This document shows positions 27,072-34,344 of a stretch of 64,000 bases of DNA, one piece after another. Under the pieces are notes generated by a model. That model searched no databases. It saw only the letters and a program-made list of their open reading frames with translations, and was not told the origin of the DNA. The stretch spans positions 124,001 to 188,000 of the forward strand of contig OZ241995.1 of NCBI GenBank assembly GCA_965204465.1. The letters are read 5' to 3'. The stretch is from CBDBES01 sp965204465 (GTDB lineage: Bacteria; Spirochaetota; Leptospiria; Turneriellales; CBDBES01). The translations under genes and the position numbers were made by a program. Numbering within the stretch: the stretch's first letter is position 1; the number at the start of each line of letters is the position of its first letter.

Positions 27072-28064
27072 CTAAACATCCTTAAAAAAAAGAAGTGTTC
27101 GGATTTCTGACCAATAAAAAGCACTCTTATGCAAAGAAATAAAGCCATTGTGTCCTCCTTTTTCAGGCATTTCCAAATAAAGAAATTTATGATCTCTTGC
27201 TTCTGAGATCGGAAATGACTCTGGAGAAAGAAACGTATCATTTTGAGCATTGATCAGTAGAGTGGGGATGGATATATTTTTTAAATAATTTTTAGAACTG
27301 GCTTTGTTCCAATAGTCAATAGCATCTTTGAATCCATTTAAAGGAGCAGTATATAGGTCATCAAAGTCTTTGAAGCTATTGATTTCTTTAAAAGGAACTA
27401 ATTTTATCTGATTCGGATACATTTTACTTTTAAGACAAATTTTTGTATAAAGACGTTTAAGGAAATGATTCAGATAAATAGTATTTTTAAGAGAAGACAT
27501 CTTATAGGCGGTCGCTTCTAAATTACATGGCACAGAAAATGTAACTGCCTTTTTAATTTCATTTGCAATCCTATCTCCTTTTTCTCCCAGATATTTTAGG
27601 GCGATATTTCCTCCAACACTGAAGCCAACCAGAAAAATATTTTTATATTTTCTTTTTCGCAGACAATGTTGTATAACGGTTTCTATATCTTCTGTAGCAC
27701 CACTATGATAACTCTTGGACATATTGTTCATTTCTCCACTGCAAGAACGAAAATTCCAGCTTAAAGTATCAAAACCGGAATGATTCAAATATTTTACCAT
27801 CCCCAATACATAAGGACGATAGGTATTTCCTTCCATTCCATGAGAGATGATAACTAAAGAGTCAGTTACTTTTTTTGCCGAAGGCTCTCTAAGACTAGAG
27901 AATGACCAATCAATATCTAAAAAGTCTTTATCTGGAGTTAAAATACGTTCTCTTTGATAAGATACTCCTTTGATATTCCGGAAAAGAAATGGAAATATGG
28001 TTTGAATATGCATATTTCCAAGGCCTAAAGCAGGTTTATAACTTGATTCTTTTATCAAGGGCAT
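27072..28064 (-). CDS. YheT-like alpha/beta hydrolase
   Basis: 330 aa from the ATG at 28064, which overlaps the lplA stop by 10 bp. The open frame begins earlier, but those residues lie inside lplA. Family features: LGNMHIQTIFPFLFR near the N-terminus, SHGMEGNTYRPYVLGM (oxyanion loop), WNFRSCSGEMN, the nucleophile elbow VGFSVGGNIALKYLGE, the acid in LLINAQNDTFLSP and the His in GGHNGF. The triad Ser/Asp/His is therefore complete. The E. coli YheT group is a predicted esterase of unknown substrate. It is the last gene of trpB-lplA-yheT. Confidence 0.9.
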   Translation of the reverse strand: MPLIKESSYKPALGLGNMHIQTIFPFLFRNIKGVSYQRERILTPDKDFLDIDWSFSSLREPSAKKVTDSLVIISHGMEGNTYRPYVLGMVKYLNHSGFDTLSWNFRSCSGEMNNMSKSYHSGATEDIETVIQHCLRKRKYKNIFLVGFSVGGNIALKYLGEKGDRIANEIKKAVTFSVPCNLEATAYKMSSLKNTIYLNHFLKRLYTKICLKSKMYPNQIKLVPFKEINSFKDFDDLYTAPLNGFKDAIDYWNKASSKNYLKNISIPTLLINAQNDTFLSPESFPISEARDHKFLYLEMPEKGGHNGFISLHKSAFYWSEIRTLLFFKDV

Positions 28065-28774
28065 AAATGCTTTAGATCGTCTATAGAAATAATAGAGGAA
28101 GAATCCACACACTTTAAATTGATCTCTGTTTTAAATAATTTTTGCATGGCTTTCATGATGAAAAATATAGTCTGGCTTTTACTTATGGGGCAAACCTTGA
28201 GCATAAAATCTTTATGCTGCCTGTTTTCCCGATATGTAGGCTGTTTAGAAGGCATTTTTAAATAATAGGATATATTTGCTACAGGAAAAGAATTGTAGAT
28301 AAAAGTACCATGATGCAGTAGAAAACCTTTTTTTCTGGCTTGGCTATTACCCGAAATTTTTCTGAATTGACCTGCCTGTAGAACGGAAAGGTCCGAAAGA
28401 CCTTTCTTAGCGAGAATGATCTTTGACTTAAAAGAATCGATAATAGAATTTAGTATCAATTCATAAGAATTTTTGATATCATAGAAAAAAGTATATTCTT
28501 TCAAGGAAAGAAAGATACTAAAATTAAGATTCCCTATAAAATGCACCACACTCCCCCCACCACTTAATCTTTTCAATACGGGATAGTATCTTTTATGCAA
28601 AAAGACTTCATCAGAAATTTTAAGTGACTGGCCCAAAATAATAGAGGGCAAGTTTTCATAAAAAAAAAGATATATATTTTTTTCTTTTTTGGGGTGATCT
28701 AATAAAAAATATTTTTCCATTGTTAAATTCTGCCACGGATTATGAGAATTGCTAATATAGACTTCAATGGACAT
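28055..28774 (-). CDS. lplA: Lipoate-protein ligase A family protein
   Basis: 239 aa biotin/lipoate ligase fold. Visible motifs: ENLPSIILGQ, VLKRLSGGGSVVHFIGNLNF (the R-x-SGGG-x-V-x-H lipoate/AMP-binding loop), and RKISGNSQARKKGFLLHHGT with the catalytic Lys region (KISGNSQ). It lacks an extended C-terminal accessory domain, so it may be an LplA catalytic core or an octanoyl/lipoyl transferase such as LipM. Its start overlaps the trpB stop by 11 bp. The operon link with trpB looks incidental. Confidence 0.88.
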   Translation of the reverse strand: MSIEVYISNSHNPWQNLTMEKYFLLDHPKKEKNIYLFFYENLPSIILGQSLKISDEVFLHKRYYPVLKRLSGGGSVVHFIGNLNFSIFLSLKEYTFFYDIKNSYELILNSIIDSFKSKIILAKKGLSDLSVLQAGQFRKISGNSQARKKGFLLHHGTFIYNSFPVANISYYLKMPSKQPTYRENRQHKDFMLKVCPISKSQTIFFIMKAMQKLFKTEINLKCVDSSSIISIDDLKHLCP

Positions 28775-29948
28775 TTGCTGAAATACGCATTACTTCTTCT
28801 ACATCTTTATCTCCTCTTCCGGAAAGATTAATGATGATAAGTGGATCCCCTTTCATTTTTTTGATCCATTTTTTGGCATAGATCACTGCATGAGCAGTTT
28901 CTAAGGCAGGTATGATTCCTTCTATTTTGGCCAATTCCTGAAATCCTTCCAGAGCTTCTTTATCCTTTACGGATACATAAGAAGCCTTTCTCGTTTCTTT
29001 TAAATGGGAATGCTCAGGGCCCACCCCAGGATAATCTAATCCCGCCGAAACAGAATGTACATCCGATATTTGCCCTTCTTTTGTTTGTAATAGGTAGGTG
29101 AAATTTCCATGCAGAATGCCAGGAATCCCTTTCCCCAAAGTAGAAGAGTGTTCTCCTGGTTTTAAACCTTTTCCACCAGCTTCTACACCAATCAATTTCA
29201 CTTTTTTATCCGATACAAATGCATCGAATATCCCAATGGCATTGGACCCCCCCCCTACACAGGCGAAAACTGCATCTGGTAATCTTTTCTCTGCCTGCAG
29301 TATTTGTTTACGGGCTTCTTTACCAATAACAGATTGAAAACTTTTTACGATCAGCGGAAAAGGATGAGGCCCTACCACAGAACCAATTACATAATGGGTA
29401 TCATCTACATGGGCGGCCCAATCTCTTAGAGATTCATTGATAGCATGACGCAATGTACCCCGACTGCCTCCTACTCCAACAACTTTGGCTCCCAAAAGTT
29501 CCATCCTAAAATGATTTAATGACTGGCGCCTCATATCTTCATTCCCCATATATATCTGGCAAGGCATATTGAATAATGCGCATGCAGTAGCCGTAGCAAC
29601 ACCATGCTGGCCGGCACCTGTTTCTGCAATGATCCGTTTTTTATTCATTCTCTTTGCTAAAAGTATCTGTCCCAGTGTATTATTTATTTTATGTGCCCCT
29701 GTATGTAAAAGATCCTCCCTTTTTAAATATATTCTGCCACCCCATTTCTTTGAAAGATTCTCAGCAAAATAAAGTCTTGTGGGCCTTCCCGCGTAAGTTT
29801 CATTTAATTCTGAAAGTTTTTTTTGAAATTTATTATCTTTTAAAGACTCTTTGTATCCCTTTTCTAGTTCATCTAATACGGAAATCAATAATTCAGAAAC
29901 AAAACGTCCTCCATATTGACCAAAATACCCTTTACTATCTGGAAGCAT
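28764..29948 (-). CDS. trpB: Tryptophan synthase beta chain
   Basis: 394 aa, full-length TrpB1 type. It makes tryptophan from indole and serine with PLP. Seen: GQYGGRFVSELLI, YAGRPTRLYFAENL, the PLP lysine in REDLLHTGAHKINNTLGQ, ETGAGQHGVATATACAL, the phosphate loop CVGGGSNAIG, and DYPGVGPEHSHL. No trpA lies next to it. It starts directly behind the tandem-repeat region (29984 onward), which therefore occupies its promoter position. Confidence 0.97.
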   Translation of the reverse strand: MLPDSKGYFGQYGGRFVSELLISVLDELEKGYKESLKDNKFQKKLSELNETYAGRPTRLYFAENLSKKWGGRIYLKREDLLHTGAHKINNTLGQILLAKRMNKKRIIAETGAGQHGVATATACALFNMPCQIYMGNEDMRRQSLNHFRMELLGAKVVGVGGSRGTLRHAINESLRDWAAHVDDTHYVIGSVVGPHPFPLIVKSFQSVIGKEARKQILQAEKRLPDAVFACVGGGSNAIGIFDAFVSDKKVKLIGVEAGGKGLKPGEHSSTLGKGIPGILHGNFTYLLQTKEGQISDVHSVSAGLDYPGVGPEHSHLKETRKASYVSVKDKEALEGFQELAKIEGIIPALETAHAVIYAKKWIKKMKGDPLIIINLSGRGDKDVEEVMRISANVH

Positions 29949-29983
29949 AATGCCAAGTAAGTAACCTTTTGGTTAAAGATGTC

Positions 29984-30412
29984 AAGCATTAAAAATGCTT
30001 GCATTGAGAAATGAACAAGCATTAAAAATGCTTGCATTGAGAAATGAACAAGCATTAAAAATGCTTGCATTGAGAAATGAACAAGCATTAAAAATGCTTG
30101 CATTGAGAAATGAACAAGCATTAAAAATGCTTGCATTGAGAAATGAACAAGCATTAAAAATGCTTGCATTGAGAAATGAACAAGCATTAAAAATGCTTGC
30201 ATTGAGAAATGAACAAGCATTAAAAATGCTTGCATTGAGAAATGAACAAGCATTAAAAATGCTTGCATTGAGAAATGAACAAGCATTAAAAATGCTTGCA
30301 TTGAGAAATGAACAAGCATTAAAAATGCTTGCATTGAGAAATGAACAAGCATTAAAAATGCTTGCATTGAGAAATGAACAAGCATTAAAAATGCTTGCAT
30401 TGAGAAATGAAC
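29984..30412. repeat. Tandem repeat, 13 units of 33 bp, each with a palindrome
   Basis: A perfect 33-bp period starts with the 17-bp palindrome AAGCATTAAAAATGCTT followed by GCATTGAGAAATGAAC. All units appear identical. Because 33 is a multiple of three, long meaningless frames stay open on both strands (11-residue repeats such as MLALRNEQALK); I do not regard them as genes since they lack ribosome sites and ordinary composition. The array sits immediately upstream of the trpB start. Confidence 0.95.
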
Positions 30413-30952
30413 AAGCATTAAAAATGCTTGCATTAGCTAAGAAGCAGCATTAAGAAATGAAGAGAAATGAACAAGCATTAAAAATGCTTGCATTAGCTAA
30501 GAAGCAGCATTAAGAAATGAAGAGAAATGAACAAGCATTAAAAATGCTTGCATTAGCTAAGAAGCAGCATTAAGAAATGAAGAGAAATGAACAAGCATTA
30601 AAAATGCTTGCATTAGCTAAGAAGCAGCATTAAGAAATGAAGAGAAATGAACAAGCATTAAAAATGCTTGCATTAGCTAAGAAGCAGCATTAAGAAATGA
30701 AGAGAAATGAACAAGCATTAAAAATGCTTGCATTAGCTAAGAAGCAGCATTAAGAAATGAAGAGAAATGAACAAGCATTAAAAATGCTTGCATTAGCTAA
30801 GAAGCAGCATTAAGAAATGAAGAGAAATGAACAAGCATTAAAAATGCTTGCATTAGCTAAGAAGCAGCATTAAGAAATGAAGAGAAATGAACAAGCATTA
30901 AAAATGCTTGCATTAGCTAAGAAGCAGCATTAAGAAATGAAGAGAAATGAAC
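30413..30952. repeat. Tandem repeat, 9 units of 60 bp, expanded from the 33-bp unit
   Basis: Each 60-bp unit begins with the same AAGCATTAAAAATGCTT palindrome and ends with GAGAAATGAAC like the 33-bp unit, with about 27 bp inserted (GCTAAGAAGCAGCATTAAGA). Units appear identical. A diverged last unit runs to about 31010 (GCTAGGAAGCAGTATCAAGA). The order 33-bp block then 60-bp block suggests two separate expansion events. The stretch from 31011 to 31115 before folD holds nothing else recognisable. Confidence 0.93.
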
Positions 30953-31115
30953 AAGCATTAGCTAGGAAGCAGTATCAAGAGATGAAAAGAAATGCTAAGC
31001 TAGCAGTGTAACTGCCAGCGCAGTGCCCTTGGGTAAACAAGCATTAAAATACTTAGATAAACTATTTTTCAAGTAGTGCTATAGGTCTTTTCTAAAGGTA
31101 AAGGGTTGGACCATC

Positions 31116-32003
31116 TTAGGTTTCATTAAGGCGCAAATAATTCTGATATGTATTGTTTAAAAGCATGCAAACGGTCATTGGGCCAACTCCCCCTGGAACA
31201 GGGGTAATATATCTCACTTTTTCTATTATCTCCTCATGATCAATATCACCATATATCCTACCATCTATACGATGAATACCAACATCGATCACAATAGAGT
31301 TTTTTTTAATATATTCTGGTTTTACCACGCCTCTTTTTCCCATGGCAGAGATAAGTATATCTGCCTTAGAAATATGCCCTTCTATATTTTTAGTTTTGGA
31401 ATGGCAAACCGTAACCGTACAATTAAATTGATCCAGCAATAATTGAGCCAATGGCTTGCCCACAATATTTGATCTTCCAAGGACTAATGCGTTTTTACCT
31501 GCCATTTCAATATTCAATTCGTTTAGCATTACGGCGATGCCCAAAGGAGTGCAGGCGATTGTTCCTTCTTGTTTTGCTAACAATCTTCCCATATTTTCAT
31601 AATGGAAGCCATCTGCATCTTTATTTATTAAAATGGATTGTAGTACGATATCTTCATTTATATGAGAAGGTAAAGGAAGCTGTATTAAAATGCCGTGTAT
31701 TTTTTTATTAGAATTCCATTCATGTATTCTGGAAATGATCTCTTCTGGAGTGGAGTCTTTAGGTGAACGAACTATTTCCGAATGAAATCCAATTTCTTTT
31801 GCTTTTCTGGATTTATGCGCAACATAAATTTCGCTGGAAGGATCATTGCCTACCAATAAGGCAGCCAGACCAGGTTTTTGCTGTAAGGAAGACACCTTTT
31901 GCTTTAATCTGTCCAGAATTAATGCAGATAGTTTTTTCCCGGATAACCGTTTACCTTCTACCCATTTTTCTTTATTAAAGTTAAAACCTGGAATTTGTAA
32001 CAT
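31116..32003 (-). CDS. folD: Bifunctional methylenetetrahydrofolate dehydrogenase/cyclohydrolase
   Basis: 295 aa, normal FolD. It interconverts methylene-THF and formyl-THF. Motifs: LAALLVGNDPSSEIYVAHKS with the catalytic Lys, GILIQLPLPSHIN, KDADGFH, CTPLGIAVML, ALVLGRSNIVGKPLAQLLL (dinucleotide binding) and TPVPGGVGPMTVCML. Upstream by 5 bp is a histidine-kinase fragment and before that rpmH, so the three may be co-transcribed. Confidence 0.97.
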   Translation of the reverse strand: MLQIPGFNFNKEKWVEGKRLSGKKLSALILDRLKQKVSSLQQKPGLAALLVGNDPSSEIYVAHKSRKAKEIGFHSEIVRSPKDSTPEEIISRIHEWNSNKKIHGILIQLPLPSHINEDIVLQSILINKDADGFHYENMGRLLAKQEGTIACTPLGIAVMLNELNIEMAGKNALVLGRSNIVGKPLAQLLLDQFNCTVTVCHSKTKNIEGHISKADILISAMGKRGVVKPEYIKKNSIVIDVGIHRIDGRIYGDIDHEEIIEKVRYITPVPGGVGPMTVCMLLNNTYQNYLRLNET

Positions 32004-32008
32004 AAATT

Positions 32009-32506
32009 TTATTTTAGAATAGGTATACTAAAGTAGAAGCAACTTCCTCTCCCCGGCTGACTATCCGCCCATATCTCTCCACCATGAGCTTCTATAATCT
32101 CTTTAGAAATAGGGAGTGTTATACCAACCCCTATAGGATGAGGATTACGAGGAGAGCAAATGGAGGTATGAAATATTTTATAGAGTTTTTCTTCTGCAAT
32201 TCCATCCCCTGAATCCCTTACAGAGAAATTTATCCTTTCTTTTTTTGCATTCAATTTAACTTCTAAAACAATTTTACCCCATCGGTGAGAATAGCGGACT
32301 GCATTGCTCATAAAACTGATCAAAACCCATGAAATTTTTTCAATGTCTGCATATATATAGGGTAAATTCTGATACAGATCAATATCTATTTTTATTTCTT
32401 TTTCCTGAAGTTGTTTTTCAAAAGGTTTTGAAGCATTTTTAACAATATCATGAACAGAAATTTTATTAAAGTGTAATTGAAATTGTTTCGTTTCTTGTTT
32501 TTGCAT
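32009..32506 (-). CDS. Histidine kinase-type ATPase domain without a dimerisation/receiver part
   Basis: 165 aa. Only the HATPase_c core is present: N-box FMSNAVRYSH, G1 box VRDSGDGIAEE, F-box-like LYKIFHTSI, G2 box PIGVGITLPISKEIIEAHGG, and GSCFYFSIPI at the end. No HisKA His box or sensor domain is encoded upstream; the frame begins 64 bp after rpmH. It could be a truncated kinase or an orphan ATPase protein. It lies between rpmH and folD, a position usually held by rnpA. Confidence 0.8.
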   Translation of the reverse strand: MQKQETKQFQLHFNKISVHDIVKNASKPFEKQLQEKEIKIDIDLYQNLPYIYADIEKISWVLISFMSNAVRYSHRWGKIVLEVKLNAKKERINFSVRDSGDGIAEEKLYKIFHTSICSPRNPHPIGVGITLPISKEIIEAHGGEIWADSQPGRGSCFYFSIPILK

Positions 32507-32569
32507 TGTGCACTAAATCGAAAAAATTTTATGGAACAATTCAAAATGATATAGAGATATCACTTTATT

Positions 32570-32737
32570 CTAGGCTTGAATATGGAACCTTCTAATTTCA
32601 TCAGAAACAGTTAATTTTTCTCTTCCTCTTGCTCTTCTATTTTTAAGGATTCTACGACCCGTAAAAGAAGACATTCTTTTCTTAAATCCATGCTTCCGAT
32701 TTCTTTTTATATTAGAAGGTTGATAAGTACGCTTCAC
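32570..32737 (-). CDS. rpmH: 50S ribosomal protein L34
   Basis: 55 aa, GTG start. The translation (M)KRTYQPSNIKRNRKHGFKK, then RMSSFTGRRILKNRRARGR, is unmistakable L34, with a C-terminal tail of about 11 residues (TVSDEIRRFHIQA) after EKL. A stop codon directly upstream in frame (TAG) excludes an earlier start. The usual downstream partner rnpA is absent; a kinase ATPase fragment follows instead. Confidence 0.96.
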   Translation of the reverse strand: MKRTYQPSNIKRNRKHGFKKRMSSFTGRRILKNRRARGREKLTVSDEIRRFHIQA

Positions 32738-32754
32738 TCTAAAAAATTAGAGTG
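32735..32754 (-). promoter_or_regulatory. Hairpin covering the rpmH start codon
   Basis: On the minus strand CACTCTA-ATTTTT-TAGAGTG forms a perfect 7-bp stem whose 3' arm contains the GTG start of rpmH. It could mask initiation and allow translational feedback. This is inference; the stem is short and AT-rich. Confidence 0.35.
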
Positions 32755-32973
32755 GCTAAATAGCATGTCAATCATTTTTTGTAAATAAGGTGTAAAAATG
32801 AATTGATCTCGGAAAGTTCAAGATTGAAATCAACATAAGCGTCAATTCATGCATATAGCAGAGGTTAATTTTGCAGATTGTTCTTAATCCTTCACGTTAC
32901 TCTAAGATAGCTACGGCACTACAGACTTGTAGAGAGCATTATTTTGACTCCCTACCATATAGAGCTTTTGCTA

Positions 32974-34098
32974 TCATTGGTTTTTTGTTGCGTAGAGAGC
33001 ATTATTTTGACTCCCTACCATATAGAGAGTGTTGTCTATGGCTGCCAGGCCTCTGGGGGAGCCTTCGCCTTCACTAACGCCAAATTCCTCAGCACTTCCT
33101 ACCCTTGTCGCTAACCCTGTAGTGGTATCCACGGTATAGAGAGCATCATTTGTACTCCCCACCATATAGAGAGTGTTGTCTATGGCGGCCAGGCCTTGGG
33201 GGAGGCTTTCACTAACGCCAAATTCGGTAGTACCTCCTACCCTTGTCGCTACTCCTGTGGTGGTATTCACAGTGTAGAGAGCATTATTTTGACTCCCTAC
33301 CATATAGAGAGTGTTGCCTATGGCTGCCAGGCCTTTGGGGATGATTTCACTAACGCCAAATTGGTTAGCACTTCCTACCATTGTCGCTACTCCTGTGCTG
33401 GTATTCACAGTGTAGAGAGTATCTTTTCTACTCCCTACCATATAGAGAGTGTTGTCTATGGCTGCCAGGCCTGAGGGTATGTGCTCATCAACGCCAAATT
33501 CGATAGTACTTCCTACCCTTGTCGCTACGCCTGCGGTAGTATTCACAGTGTAGAGAGCATTATTTTGACTCCCTACCATATAGAGAGTGTTGCCTATGGC
33601 TGCCAGGCCTTTGGGGATGATTTCACTAACGCCAAATTGGTTAGCACTTCCTACCATTGTCGCTACGCCTGTGCTGGTATTCACAGTGTAGAGAGTATCT
33701 TTTCTACTCCCTACCATATAGAGAGTGTTGTCTATGGCTGCCAGGCCTGAGGGTATGTGCTCATCAACGCCAAATTCGATAGTACTTCCTACCCTTGTCG
33801 CTACGCCTGCGGTAGTATTCACAGTGTAGAGAGCATCAGTTTCATTCCCCACCATATAGAGAGCAACTTGCTCCCATAAATACCACTTGTAGAGAGCATC
33901 AGTTTCATTCCTCCATTTATTAATTAGAATGTCATTCCATTTTTTATAAGCATGATCATTCATTATTGTTAGCATTCTATAGATATAAGATAATAAGTCA
34001 AGTCTTTTTTTTGCTTCGCTATAATAACCAATGCCGTTAGGCTGTACTTTGTACACATATCTTACACTACTTGTTAGATCCCCATGGTAGGGGGCCAT
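32974..34098 (-). CDS. Propeller-like repeat ORF with mosaic ends
   Basis: 374 aa. After about 75 unrelated residues (VYKVQPNGIGYYSEAKKRLD) come seven or so 46-47-aa units of the type ALYTVNTTTGVATRVGS, EFGVSE, GLAAIDNTLYMVGS, a YTVN/LYMVG pattern expected of a beta-propeller. There is no signal peptide. A 94-residue double unit is duplicated almost base for base (about 33272-33550 and 33553-33830). The frame stops at ATKNQ, but a further half unit ending ALYKSVVP-stop continues to 32911, matching the end of the fragment at 10907. It is either a degraded surface/secreted protein or a recombining cassette. Confidence 0.5.
   Translation of the reverse strand: MAPYHGDLTSSVRYVYKVQPNGIGYYSEAKKRLDLLSYIYRMLTIMNDHAYKKWNDILINKWRNETDALYKWYLWEQVALYMVGNETDALYTVNTTAGVATRVGSTIEFGVDEHIPSGLAAIDNTLYMVGSRKDTLYTVNTSTGVATMVGSANQFGVSEIIPKGLAAIGNTLYMVGSQNNALYTVNTTAGVATRVGSTIEFGVDEHIPSGLAAIDNTLYMVGSRKDTLYTVNTSTGVATMVGSANQFGVSEIIPKGLAAIGNTLYMVGSQNNALYTVNTTTGVATRVGGTTEFGVSESLPQGLAAIDNTLYMVGSTNDALYTVDTTTGLATRVGSAEEFGVSEGEGSPRGLAAIDNTLYMVGSQNNALYATKNQ
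34029..34061 (+). repeat. Left copy of a perfect 33-bp inverted repeat bracketing the CRISPR-Cas locus
   Basis: 34029-34061 (starting CAATGCCGTTAGGCTGTACT) is the exact reverse complement of 44075-44107. The two copies lie 10.0 kb apart, one on each side of array, leader and all cas genes. The left copy falls inside the N-terminal part of the propeller-repeat ORF (residues VYKVQPNGIG). Confidence 0.9.
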
Positions 34099-34099
34099 G

Positions 34100-34145
34100 A
34101 TTTCAGGTAGGAGGAAGGTGAGGGAACCGAACGACTACCTGAAAT
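34100..34145. repeat. Hairpin just inside the left inverted repeat
   Basis: ATTTCAGGTAG (34100-34110) and CTACCTGAAAT (34135-34145) are perfect 11-bp complements around a 24-base purine-rich loop. It is followed by a short leader and the ribosome-site-bearing ORF at 34213. The function is unknown; possibly a structured 5' UTR or an element end. Confidence 0.5.
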
Positions 34146-34212
34146 TTTCTGGACTGAATAAAGCAGTTTATCCCTAAGTCTATTTTAGAAATAAATCATC
34201 AAGGAGTGAAAT

Positions 34213-34317
34213 ATGAAAAATAATGAACAAGAAATTTCAATTATACAGGAAAATCTGAAAGGAGTAAAAAATGACATAATACGCAAGAGAGCATTATTCC
34301 TGATAAGAGCCTTCGAC
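34213..34317 (+). pseudogene. 5' end of an unidentified gene cut off by the CRISPR array
   Basis: A strong ribosome site (AAGGAG at 34201-34206) precedes the ATG at 34213. The peptide MKNNEQEISIIQENLKGVKN, then DIIRKRALFLIR, looks natural for about 32 codons. The frame then enters the degenerate terminal repeat (34282-34317) and the array, where it reads repeat sequence. The gene appears to have been truncated when this end of the array formed or was inserted. The family is not recognisable. Confidence 0.4.
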
Positions 34318-34344
34318 ATTTTTCCTTCCTTTTCAGGGACAACG

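Noticed and set aside
29995..30453. Long open frames in the tandem-repeat block (152 codons plus, 182 codons minus) with 11-aa repeats
   Set aside because: They exist because the 33-bp period is a multiple of three; no ribosome site or signal, and they lose the frame in the 60-bp block.
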